In this document: positions 19,644-33,995 of the stretch, one piece after another
How the letters are laid out: each line of letters starts with the position of its first letter
Numbering within the stretch: the stretch's first letter is position 1
DNA from: Nocardioides sp. TRM66260-LWL
Lineage (GTDB): Bacteria > Actinomycetota > Actinomycetes > Propionibacteriales > Nocardioidaceae
DNA: 64,000 nt
NCBI RefSeq assembly: GCF_020075545.1
Contig: NZ_JAIQZK010000004.1
Location: forward strand, 186,001-250,000
Direction of reading: 5' to 3'
Position numbers and translations under genes: made by a program
The notes under the pieces: model-generated
The model's database searches: none
Told to the model about the DNA's origin: nothing
What the model saw: the letters and a program-made list of their open reading frames with translations, nothing else

Positions 19644-20549
19644 TCAGCGGGCGGCGAGCCCGGCACGCACCAGCTCGGTGACCTCGAGGCGACCCGCCTC
19701 GACGTCGACCACCGGCACCCACGCGACCGCGTCGGTCGTGCCGCCCACCTCGAGCACCCGCGGCGTCGCGGCGACGTCGACGCTGGCGCGGAAGACCAGC
19801 TGGACGGCGTGGAAGTCCTCCTGGCGGCCCGACGGCGCGCGCCCGGTGAAGTGCGCGTCGTGCACCGACAGCAGCCGGCCCACCTCGGCGTCCAGCCCGC
19901 ACTCCTCGTGGAGCTCGCGGCGCACCGCGTCGGCCGGCGCCTCGCCGTGCTCGACGCCGCCGCCGGGCAGCGTCCAGCGACCCGCATGCGGCGCGGTCGG
20001 TCCCAGCCGGGTGAGCAGCAGCTCCTCCCCCGCCGCCCCGGCGCGGGTGACGACGGCGACCGCCGCGAGCCGCTGCGTCCGCACGGGCTCGCGGGCCACC
20101 AGCTCCTGCCGGGCCAGCGGCACCAGCGGGACGCGTCCCTCCACCACGTCGACGAGCGGGAACCACCGCGCCTCCGCGGTGGTTCCGTCGACCTCGAGCA
20201 CCCGCGGCTCGGGCGCGTCGTCGGGCACCCGGCCGTCGTAGACCAGCCGCACCGAGTGGTGGTCCCAGCGCCCCTCCCGCTCGACATCGGGCTGGTGCAC
20301 CGAGTGCACGCGGGCGGTGTCGCCGACGACGACCTCCAGCCCGGTCTCCTCGCGGACCTCGCGCACGACCGCGTCCCGCGGGTGCTCGCCGTGCTCGACG
20401 CCGCCGCCGGGCAGCGTCCACAGCTCGGTGGCCACGATCCGCTCGGAGAGCCGGCACAGCAGCACCCGGTGCGCCCGCACGATCACCGCGTACGCCGCCA
20501 GCCGCTGCGAGCGCGGCAGCGCGGCCTCGGGGACGTCGTCGGGATCCAC
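19644..20549 (-). CDS. tandem two-domain Nudix hydrolase
   Basis: A 301-residue protein with two complete Nudix boxes: GGGVEHGEHPRDAVVREVRE-ET-GL (about residues 48-73) and GGGVEHGEAPADAVRRELHE-EC-GL (about 195-220). Both halves share the order TLPGGGVEHGE, a HSVHQ/SVHDAHF strand, VRLVY/VQLVF, RVLEV-GTT and a W-P-VDV strand. The gene is therefore an internal duplication, with all metal-binding glutamates kept in both. Nudix enzymes hydrolyse nucleoside diphosphate derivatives; the substrate is unknown. GTG at 20549 with TAGCCT six bases upstream, a promoter that overlaps the stop codon of the acyltransferase gene. Confidence 0.88.
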   Translation of the reverse strand: MDPDDVPEAALPRSQRLAAYAVIVRAHRVLLCRLSERIVATELWTLPGGGVEHGEHPRDAVVREVREETGLEVVVGDTARVHSVHQPDVEREGRWDHHSVRLVYDGRVPDDAPEPRVLEVDGTTAEARWFPLVDVVEGRVPLVPLARQELVAREPVRTQRLAAVAVVTRAGAAGEELLLTRLGPTAPHAGRWTLPGGGVEHGEAPADAVRRELHEECGLDAEVGRLLSVHDAHFTGRAPSGRQEDFHAVQLVFRASVDVAATPRVLEVGGTTDAVAWVPVVDVEAGRLEVTELVRAGLAAR

Positions 20550-20555
20550 GTCGCC

Positions 20556-20561
20556 AGGCTA
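20556..20561 (-). promoter_or_regulatory. -10 element of a leaderless promoter (tandem Nudix gene)
   Basis: TAGCCT on the minus strand; its TAG is also the stop codon of the acyltransferase gene, and the GTG follows six bases later. Confidence 0.55.
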
Positions 20562-21395
20562 GTCAGCCGGGGGCCGGGAGCCCGGCCAGGGGTGCCAGGT
20601 CGGGCTGACGGCGCCGAAGGGCAGGTTCTCCAGGGTCGAGGACGAGACGACGGGGTCGGGCGCCTGGCCGCCGAGGTGGGCGGGGTGCCACCACGCGTGC
20701 TCGTCGGCGCGCGGACGATGGTGCTCGGCGCGCTGCAGCCCGTGCAGCATCCCGGTGAGCACGTGGCCCAGCCGCTCGGTGACCTCCCGCGGGTCGGCGT
20801 CCCGCGGCACCGCGATCGGCTCGCCGACGAGCACGTCGACGCGGCGCCCGCGGGTGAGGTCGGGACGCGGGATCCGGCCGTCGACCTTCGGGCCGGCCGG
20901 CCACAGCCGGTTGCCGCCCCACAGCGCGACGGGCACCAGCGGCGCGCCCGTCTCCGCGGCCAGCGCCGCGCTGCCGGGCATCAGGTGCCGCACGGTCGAG
21001 GAGAACGCGACGCCGCCCTCGGGGAAGATCCCGACGGCCTCGCCCTCGCGCAGCAGCCGCCGCGCCTGCAGGTAGGCCCCCGCCGGGGCGGCGCGGTCGA
21101 CGGGCACGTGACGCATGCCGTCCATCGCCCGGGCCACCGGCCGGGAGGACCAGATGTCGTGACGGGTCAGGAACCGCACGTAGCGGCCGCGCGTGACGCC
21201 GGCCTGGCCGACGAAGAGGAAGTCGAGGAAGGAGGAGTGGGTGCTCGCCAGCACCACCGGCCCGTGGACGGGGATCGCCCGGGCGCCCTCGATCCGCACG
21301 TCGAGCCGGAGCGCCGCGAAGAGCCGCTCCCCGGTGCGGATGCTGCGCTCGTACCAGCGTTCGTCACGGGTCGGCGCGACCGGTCGGCGGCGCAC
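20559..21395 (-). CDS. PlsC-type 1-acyl-glycerophosphate acyltransferase
   Basis: A 278-residue acyltransferase of phospholipid synthesis. Motif I STHSSFLDFLF supplies the HX4D catalytic pair, motif III is GIFPEGGVAFS, and motif IV is PLVPVALWG. The GTG start at 21395 is two bases after the menJ stop, so the two are cotranscribed and probably coupled. The C-terminal 60 residues are proline/tryptophan-rich and divergent. No strong transmembrane segment is seen, so it is probably a peripheral membrane enzyme. Confidence 0.85.
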   Translation of the reverse strand: MRRRPVAPTRDERWYERSIRTGERLFAALRLDVRIEGARAIPVHGPVVLASTHSSFLDFLFVGQAGVTRGRYVRFLTRHDIWSSRPVARAMDGMRHVPVDRAAPAGAYLQARRLLREGEAVGIFPEGGVAFSSTVRHLMPGSAALAAETGAPLVPVALWGGNRLWPAGPKVDGRIPRPDLTRGRRVDVLVGEPIAVPRDADPREVTERLGHVLTGMLHGLQRAEHHRPRADEHAWWHPAHLGGQAPDPVVSSSTLENLPFGAVSPTWHPWPGSRPPAD

Positions 21396-21397
21396 GG

Positions 21398-22663
21398 TCA
21401 GGCGAACGGCGCGCGGGCGTCGCGGGCGAGCGAGCGGCGCCCCGCCCAGCGCCACACCCGGGCCGCACGGTCGCGGTCCTCGTCGGTGACCAGGTTGCCC
21501 ATCCAGCGCAGCGCCAGGCCCATCAGCAGGTCGGAGCGCATGCCGGCGGGGCCGAGCGTCGCGAGCAGCCCGGGGACGGTGATCAGGCCCGCGAGCCGAC
21601 GCGCGATCGAGAACGCCTCCCCGTAGTGCTCGCGCAGCAGGTCGGGCCAGATGACCGAGAGCTCGCGGTCGGGCTGCTCGGTGAGCAGGTGGGCGATCAT
21701 CCGGCCGGTCTCCAGGCCGTAGTCGATGCCCTCGCCGTTGAGCGGGTTGACGCAGCCCGCGGCGTCGCCGACGAGCGCCCAGTTCGGGCCCGAGACGCCC
21801 GAGACGGCGCCGCCCATCGGCAGCAGGGCCGACGCGGGCGCGCGCAGCTCACCGGAGAGCCCGAAGGCCTCGCGCCGCTGGTCGGCGTAGAGCTGCATCA
21901 GCGGGCGGACGGCGATGTCGGCGGGCCGCTTCGCGGTCGCGAGCGTGCCGACGCCGAGGTTCACCTCGCCGGTGCCGAGCGGGAAGATCCAGCCGTAGCC
22001 CGAGAGGATCTGGTCCTGCTCGTCGCGCAGCTCCAGGTGCGAGCTGATCCAGGGGTCGTCGCTGGCCGCCGAGGTCACGTACGAGCGGCCGGCGACGCCG
22101 TAGACGGTGTCGCGGTGCCACTCACGGCCCAGCACCTTGCCCAGCGGCGAGCGCACGCCGTCGGCGACGACGAGCCGACGGCAGGCGATCTCGACGGTCT
22201 CGCCGGTGCGTCCCGCTCCCCCGGCCCCGGTGCGCCGCTCGAAGACGACGGCCTCGACCCGGCCGAAGCGCATCCGCACGTCGACGGCCCGCAGGCCCTC
22301 GGCGCCCAGGGCGCCGGACTTCAGCGCCGTGGTGCGCAGGTGGTCGTCGAGCTCGGTGCGGGCGACCGCGCTGCCCCAGGAGGGCAGGGTGCCGCCCGGC
22401 CAGCGCAGCTCGAGGGTCTGCCCGAAGCCGTGGGCGCGCAGGCCGTGGTTGACGGCGTGCGCGCGCACCCACTCCTCGAGGCCCAGCGAGGCCAGCTCGT
22501 GGACGGCGCGCGGCGTGAGGCCGTCGCCGCAGGTCTTGTCGCGCGGGAAGGTGGCGGCGTCGGCCAGGACGACGTCGGCGCCCGCCCGGGCGGCCCAGGC
22601 CGCGGCGGCCGAGCCGGCCGGGCCGGCACCGACGACCAGCACGTCGGTCGAGGTCGGGATCAC
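21398..22663 (-). CDS. menJ: menaquinone reductase, geranylgeranyl-reductase family
   Basis: A 421-residue flavoprotein. Rossmann motif VLVVGAGPAGSAAAAW at the start, PRDKTCGDGLTPRA (about 40-53), and the FAD motif ALVGDAAGCVNPLNGEGIDYG (about 290-310) are diagnostic of the geranylgeranyl reductase family. In actinobacteria the member MenJ saturates one isoprene unit of menaquinone; a role in other prenyl lipids is possible. The GTG start lies inside one arm of an inverted repeat (22649-22701), and CACAAT six bases upstream could be a leaderless -10. Confidence 0.78.
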   Translation of the reverse strand: MIPTSTDVLVVGAGPAGSAAAAWAARAGADVVLADAATFPRDKTCGDGLTPRAVHELASLGLEEWVRAHAVNHGLRAHGFGQTLELRWPGGTLPSWGSAVARTELDDHLRTTALKSGALGAEGLRAVDVRMRFGRVEAVVFERRTGAGGAGRTGETVEIACRRLVVADGVRSPLGKVLGREWHRDTVYGVAGRSYVTSAASDDPWISSHLELRDEQDQILSGYGWIFPLGTGEVNLGVGTLATAKRPADIAVRPLMQLYADQRREAFGLSGELRAPASALLPMGGAVSGVSGPNWALVGDAAGCVNPLNGEGIDYGLETGRMIAHLLTEQPDRELSVIWPDLLREHYGEAFSIARRLAGLITVPGLLATLGPAGMRSDLLMGLALRWMGNLVTDEDRDRAARVWRWAGRRSLARDARAPFA

Positions 22664-22701
22664 CCCGCCATTGTGTCAGGCGACGGGTGATCCCGACCTC
22701 G
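22649..22701. repeat. inverted repeat spanning the menJ start and promoter
   Basis: Arms 22649-22665 (CGAGGTCGGGATCACCC) and 22685-22701 (GGGTGATCCCGACCTCG) are perfect over 17 bases around a 19-base spacer. One arm is the first codons of menJ; the spacer holds its putative -10. It could be an operator or a duplicated, inverted copy of the gene start. Confidence 0.85.
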
Positions 22702-22714
22702 TGGTCGATCAGGC

Positions 22715-23308
22715 TCAGGCGGCCGCGCGGAACGGCGTGTGGCTGAGCAGGTGGACCTTCGTCGAGGCGCATCCGGTGGTGCGGTGCGCGACGAACTCCG
22801 ACGCGGTGGCGCCCGGCAGGTACACCCGGAAGCCGTCGACCTTGCGCGGCCGGCAGGTGCCGGTCGGGTAGTTCGACGACACGGCCTCGTGGACCTCGCT
22901 CACGGCCTTGCCGCCCCGCTGCAGGACGACGGTGCGCACGGTGCCCGCGGTGCGGGAGGCCGAGGCGCCGATCTGGGTGCCGTCGCCGCCGCCCACGTAC
23001 GACAGACCGCCGTAGCCACGGATGCTGCACGCGCTGCCCGAGGTATTCGTGACGACCAGCCGGCCGTAGCGCTGGCCGGCGCCGGCGTCGGTGACGCGGT
23101 ACGACACGGTCACGTCGCCGGGGGTGCACGCCGACGGCGCGGTGCGCGCCGCGGAGGTCGCCGAGGGCGCGAGGTCGGACGGGTTGGCGTAGGCGTCGAC
23201 GGCGGGGACCGCCACCGCGGCGGTGGCGGCGAGGATCCCGGCGGTCGCCAGCGCGCGGGTCACGCGGCGGGCGGGGCGCTCGGCGTCGGTCTGGGTGGAC
23301 CGGATCAT
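22715..23308 (-). CDS. secreted DUF4232 protein
   Basis: About 197 residues. Signal peptide about residues 15-40 (ALATAGILAATAAVAVPAVDA), then a single DUF4232 domain: paired cysteines SACTPGDVTVSYRV, VVTNTSGSACSIRGYGG, GTCRPRKV and TTGCASTKV. These domains occur in actinobacterial exported lipoproteins and wall proteins; function unknown. Two ATGs are available. The one at 23308 has a proper 9-base gap to the AGGAG site, whereas the one at 23317 abuts it, so 23308 is preferred. Confidence 0.8.
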   Translation of the reverse strand: MIRSTQTDAERPARRVTRALATAGILAATAAVAVPAVDAYANPSDLAPSATSAARTAPSACTPGDVTVSYRVTDAGAGQRYGRLVVTNTSGSACSIRGYGGLSYVGGGDGTQIGASASRTAGTVRTVVLQRGGKAVSEVHEAVSSNYPTGTCRPRKVDGFRVYLPGATASEFVAHRTTGCASTKVHLLSHTPFRAAA

Positions 23309-23317
23309 GCGGATCAT

Positions 23318-23358
23318 CTCCTGGTGTCTTCACGACCGGCTCTCGGTCGTTCCAGGAG
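23318..23358 (-). promoter_or_regulatory. 5' UTR hairpin that sequesters the ribosome binding site
   Basis: On the minus strand CTCCTGG (23358-23352) can pair with CCAGGAG (23324-23318), which contains the Shine-Dalgarno sequence of the DUF4232 gene. Inside, ACGACCG and CGGTCGT form a second perfect 7-base stem with an AGAGC loop. The hairpin would hide the ribosome binding site until opened. Confidence 0.65.
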
Positions 23359-23416
23359 TGGGACCCATCCCGGCGCGCGGGAGTTGTCGCGATCGCCTGA
23401 GAAGTGCCTGAACGGC

Positions 23417-23452
23417 GGACGGCCCGCCGGGGTCTCCCCCGACGGGCCGTCC
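23417..23452 (-). terminator. rpoBC terminator
   Basis: GGACGGCCCG and CGGGCCGTCC pair perfectly, extended by CGGGG/CCCCG through one G-U pair as read in the rpoC direction. The hairpin begins about 19 bases after the rpoC stop at 23471. Confidence 0.85.
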
Positions 23453-23470
23453 GTCATGCCTCGACTGCGA

Positions 23471-27292
<3,822 letters not shown>

Positions 27293-27398
27293 GGTGGCTG
27301 CAACCCTTCGTTGGTTCTAGCTGAAGCTGAGGGAAAGCGGGACGTCGGATCCGCCCGCCCCGGCCGGCGACGAGCGCCGACCGGGGACGGGGTGGGGA

Positions 27399-30884
<3,486 letters not shown>

Positions 30885-30981
30885 GAGGAGTCCTTCGGCG
30901 GTTCGGCTCGTCGACGGCGTCACCCCCCACCACTCCGCCGCCTGACAGGCAGAGGGCATCTGAGGGCAGACGCAAAGGCCA

Positions 30982-31010
30982 AAGGTACACGGCACGAGGG
31001 CGCACGGCAA
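30982..31010 (-). promoter_or_regulatory. rpoBC promoter
   Basis: On the minus strand TTGCCG (31010-31005) and TACCTT (30987-30982) are separated by 17 bases, a good sigma-70-type spacing, giving a leader of about 90 bases. A second TTGACA (31023-31018) lies just upstream without a fitting -10. So rpoBC has its own promoter even though the mce operon runs into it. Confidence 0.7.
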
Positions 31011-31126
31011 CCCGCGCTGTCAAGCGACGCGATGATGATGACCGGCGCCGGGCGGCGGGTCAAGCACCTCTCCACCGGCGCCGCCCCGGACGCCTCGTCA
31101 CACGGCGCCGCGCGCGGCGCGGTGGG

Positions 31127-31939
31127 TCAGGAGACGCTGAGGTCGTCGAGCAGCCAGGAGCCGTCCTCGCGCACCATCGTCACCGTCACCTGGTTGCGGA
31201 AGACGGTGGGCGCGGTGCGCTTGGCGTTGGTCGTGAGCTGGTCGACGAACGCCAGCACCTGCACGCGGTCGCGACCCGTGCGGGTGACGCCGGTGCTGAC
31301 GACCTTGGCCTGCACGACCGCCTTGAGACCGGGCGCGTTCTGCTGGATCACCGTGAACAGCCGGTCGTAGTCGTCGCGGGCGTACCGCTGGGTCATGTAC
31401 GAGCGCGCCGCCGAGGCGTCCTGGTCGAGCGAGCGGTAGTCGTAGGAGAGCACCGGGCCCAGGGCGCGGGCGGCGACGCCCTCGGCCTCGGCGGCGCCGG
31501 CGTCGTCGACGGGCGCCCGCACCTGGAGCACCCCGACGACGATCGTGACGACGAGCAGCGCGGTGGCCGCGACGCCCGCGACGAGCAGCGCCCAGGTCGG
31601 CACCGTGCGGACCGGGCGGGGCGCGGAGGCGGACTCGGTCGGCGCGGGGTCGTCGACGGCTGCGGCCGAGCCGGCGGGCCGGGCGACGGCCGGGGGCTCC
31701 TTCTCGAGCGGGACGGGCGTCGGCTCGGACGTCGACTTGGGGGCCGTCTCCCCGGCGAGCTCGGCGTCGTGCGCGGCCCGCTGGTCGGGGTCGAGCAGCA
31801 CCTCGGCGGCCTGGTTGAGGGTGCGGAACCGCCGGTCGGTCGGGCCGAGGGCGCCGATCTGCGCCTGCCAGGCGGTGCGGATCTCCTCGGGGGTCGCGTC
31901 GGGCTCGACGCCCAGCACGTCGTACCAGGACGGCGTCAT
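31127..31939 (-). CDS. Mce-associated membrane protein with N-terminal degenerate J domain
   Basis: A 270-residue protein. Residues 1-60 look like a DnaJ J domain (WYDVLGVEPDATPEEIRTAW, then LNQAAEVLLDPDQRAAHDAE), but the HPD tripeptide that stimulates Hsp70 is missing (the loop reads GALGPTDRRF). A proline-rich linker, one transmembrane helix (about 112-135, TWALLVAGVAATALLVVTIVV) and a C-terminal NTF2-like Mce-associated domain (SYMTQRYARDDYDRLF to SWLLDDLSVS) follow. It is the last gene of the mce operon; ATG at 31939 overlaps the previous stop as ATGA. Mce-associated proteins stabilise Mce complexes in mycobacteria. Confidence 0.78.
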   Translation of the reverse strand: MTPSWYDVLGVEPDATPEEIRTAWQAQIGALGPTDRRFRTLNQAAEVLLDPDQRAAHDAELAGETAPKSTSEPTPVPLEKEPPAVARPAGSAAAVDDPAPTESASAPRPVRTVPTWALLVAGVAATALLVVTIVVGVLQVRAPVDDAGAAEAEGVAARALGPVLSYDYRSLDQDASAARSYMTQRYARDDYDRLFTVIQQNAPGLKAVVQAKVVSTGVTRTGRDRVQVLAFVDQLTTNAKRTAPTVFRNQVTVTMVREDGSWLLDDLSVS

Positions 31940-32667
31940 GGGGTGGCCTCCCCGCTCGGGGCGCTGGACGGCGTCGGGACAGCGGTGCCGCCCGCGCCAC
32001 CCGTGCCGTCGGTGGCGCCGCCCAGGGGGTCCTGGCCGGTCGTGCCGTCGCCGCCGGCCCCCTGCTGCAGCTGACGGACGTCGGTGAAGTCGTCGACGAG
32101 CCAGCGGCCGTCGATGCGCACGAGCGAGACGACGAAGCGGCCGAGCTGGGGCGGCGCCTTGACGGTCTTGCCCTTGTCGTCCTTGACCGAGGCGTCGATG
32201 GCGACGGGCACCAGCACGGACGCGGAGTCGGCGTCGAGGGAGTCGACGCCGGCCCCGAGCACCGAGCCCTTGACCGTGAGGCCGGAGCCGGCCACGCGGG
32301 ACTCGGGCAGGGTGACGCTCTGCAGGAACGAGGTCTTGAACTTCGGCGTGACGAGCTGCTCCACCGCACTGCGGTACGACGGCATGGTCTTGGTCGTGGC
32401 GTCGAGCTGGTCGGGCCCGTAGGTGTTGACCCGCTGCACGAACTCGCGGGCGACCGCCATCACGGCGTCGCGCTCGGGCTGGCTGTCGGTGCCGCGCCGC
32501 AGCAGCAGCGTGGCGAGCGTGCCGGCCGAGCCGACGGCCACCACCAGCAGGACCACCAGCAGCACCAGCCGCAGCCGGGCTCCCGAGCGAGCAGGGCTCG
32601 AGTCCGGGGACGCCTCGACGACCGCGCGACGGGCCTCGTCGCGCTCGTCCGGATCGGACCGGGTCAC
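31936..32667 (-). CDS. Mce-associated membrane protein
   Basis: A 243-residue single-pass protein. A charged cytoplasmic head, a helix at about residues 33-56 (LRLVLLVVLLVVAVGSAGTLATLLL), then an ectodomain of the Mce-associated type (REFVQRVNTYGPDQLDATTKTM, ending GRWLVDDFTDV) and a Gly/Thr/Pro-rich tail. The GTG at 32667 overlaps the preceding mce stop as GTGA. It probably helps assemble or stabilise the Mce complex, by analogy with mycobacterial Mas proteins. Confidence 0.8.
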   Translation of the reverse strand: MTRSDPDERDEARRAVVEASPDSSPARSGARLRLVLLVVLLVVAVGSAGTLATLLLRRGTDSQPERDAVMAVAREFVQRVNTYGPDQLDATTKTMPSYRSAVEQLVTPKFKTSFLQSVTLPESRVAGSGLTVKGSVLGAGVDSLDADSASVLVPVAIDASVKDDKGKTVKAPPQLGRFVVSLVRIDGRWLVDDFTDVRQLQQGAGGDGTTGQDPLGGATDGTGGAGGTAVPTPSSAPSGEATP

Positions 32668-33995
32668 CGGCCGGCCGTCAGGGGCTGGAGGTACAGCCAC
32701 TTCCAGGAGTCGGCACCCAGGCTGGCCGGGGCCTCGCCGTCGACCTGCACCTGGCGCGAGAGCCGCGGGTCGGTCGACGGGTCGCCCCAGTGCAGCCTCC
32801 CGGTGGTCGCGTCGTACGAGGCGACGACGGGCGCGGTGCCGTCGGTGTAGTCGACGCCGGCGCGCGGCACGACGAGGTTCTGGTAGCCGCGCGGGTTGCT
32901 CTTGGTGATGGGGTCCTTGCACCGCGCGTCGGTGTTCATCGGCGTGTCGGAGCGCACCGGGTCGGGGGACGCCTGGGTCTCCGGCAGTCGCTGCTTGGTG
33001 CCCTCGTAGCCGTTGGTGCACGGCTCGGTCGTGGAGAGGATCAGGCCGAAGTGGGCGTCGTAGAGCCCGCCGGGCGTCGCCTTCGCGACGACGCTGAACG
33101 CGCCCTCGACCACGTAGGGGTAGATCACCAGGAACTGCTGCAGGCCCGGGATGTTCTTGACGATCACCCGGCCGGTGGTGACGACGTTGTTGAACAGGTC
33201 GCCGAGCTCCACCTGGTTGTCGCGGATGAACGTGCGCAGCTGGATGGCCGCGCCGGAGCCGTTGTCGATCAGCCGACGCAGGTCGGGGTCGGAGGCCGCG
33301 AGCACCGAGGAGAACTGCGAGAGCTGGCTGGCGAACGTCTTGAGGTCCGAGGTCTGGTCGACCTGGGTGCGCAGCACCGTGTTGGCGTCGCGGATCAGCG
33401 CCGTCGTGGTGGCGAAGTTGTCGTTCGCGGTCTGGATGAACGACGTGCCGGTGTCGATCAGCCGCTGGAGCGAGGGACCCGTGCCGGCGAAGGCCTTGCC
33501 GAGCTCGGTGATCGTGGTGCGCAGGGCGTCGCGGTTCACCGAGGAGACGGTGTCGCTGAGGTCAGCCAGGAGGGTCTCGGTGGGCAGCGGCGTGCGGGTG
33601 TCGGCGGCAGCGACCTCGGAGTCGGCCTTCAGGTACGGCGCCTCGTCCGTCTGCGGCTGCAGCTCGAGGTACTGCTCGCCGACGGCCGAGCGGTTGCCGA
33701 CCACGGCGAGCGTGTCGGCCGGGATGGTGTCGAAGCGCTTGTCGATCGAGAGGTGCGCGTCGACGCCCGCGTCGGTGAGGACGAGCCGGTCGACCCGGCC
33801 GATCTCGACGCCCCGGTAGGTGACCTCGCCGCCGGCGAACAGGCCGCCGGACGACGCCAGGTGCACCGTGACCGGGTAGCTGGTGTCGCGGAAGAAGCGG
33901 TCGAGCTTGGCGTACTTCGCACCGGTGTAGGTGACGCCGAGCAGCGTGATGAGGACGAAGACCAGCAGCTGGAGCTTCGTGCGACGGGTGATCAC
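32664..33995 (-). CDS. Mce family protein, MceF position
   Basis: A 443-residue protein with one N-terminal helix (LQLLVFVLITLLGVTYTG), an MCE/MlaD domain at about 40-120 (VTVHLASSGGLFAGGEVTYRGVEIGRV) and a long helical tunnel-forming segment. Sixth and last of the Mce subunits; the GTG at 33995 overlaps the stop of the lipoprotein subunit as GTGA. The subunits form a periplasm-spanning tube that moves lipids to the YrbE permease. Confidence 0.88.
   Translation of the reverse strand: MITRRTKLQLLVFVLITLLGVTYTGAKYAKLDRFFRDTSYPVTVHLASSGGLFAGGEVTYRGVEIGRVDRLVLTDAGVDAHLSIDKRFDTIPADTLAVVGNRSAVGEQYLELQPQTDEAPYLKADSEVAAADTRTPLPTETLLADLSDTVSSVNRDALRTTITELGKAFAGTGPSLQRLIDTGTSFIQTANDNFATTTALIRDANTVLRTQVDQTSDLKTFASQLSQFSSVLAASDPDLRRLIDNGSGAAIQLRTFIRDNQVELGDLFNNVVTTGRVIVKNIPGLQQFLVIYPYVVEGAFSVVAKATPGGLYDAHFGLILSTTEPCTNGYEGTKQRLPETQASPDPVRSDTPMNTDARCKDPITKSNPRGYQNLVVPRAGVDYTDGTAPVVASYDATTGRLHWGDPSTDPRLSRQVQVDGEAPASLGADSWKWLYLQPLTAGR

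Noticed and set aside
30885..31010. An N-terminal extension of RpoB from an ATG at 31010
   Set aside because: The extra residues are cysteine/tryptophan-rich and unlike RpoB, they cross the promoter, and the TTG at 30884 has a ribosome binding site.
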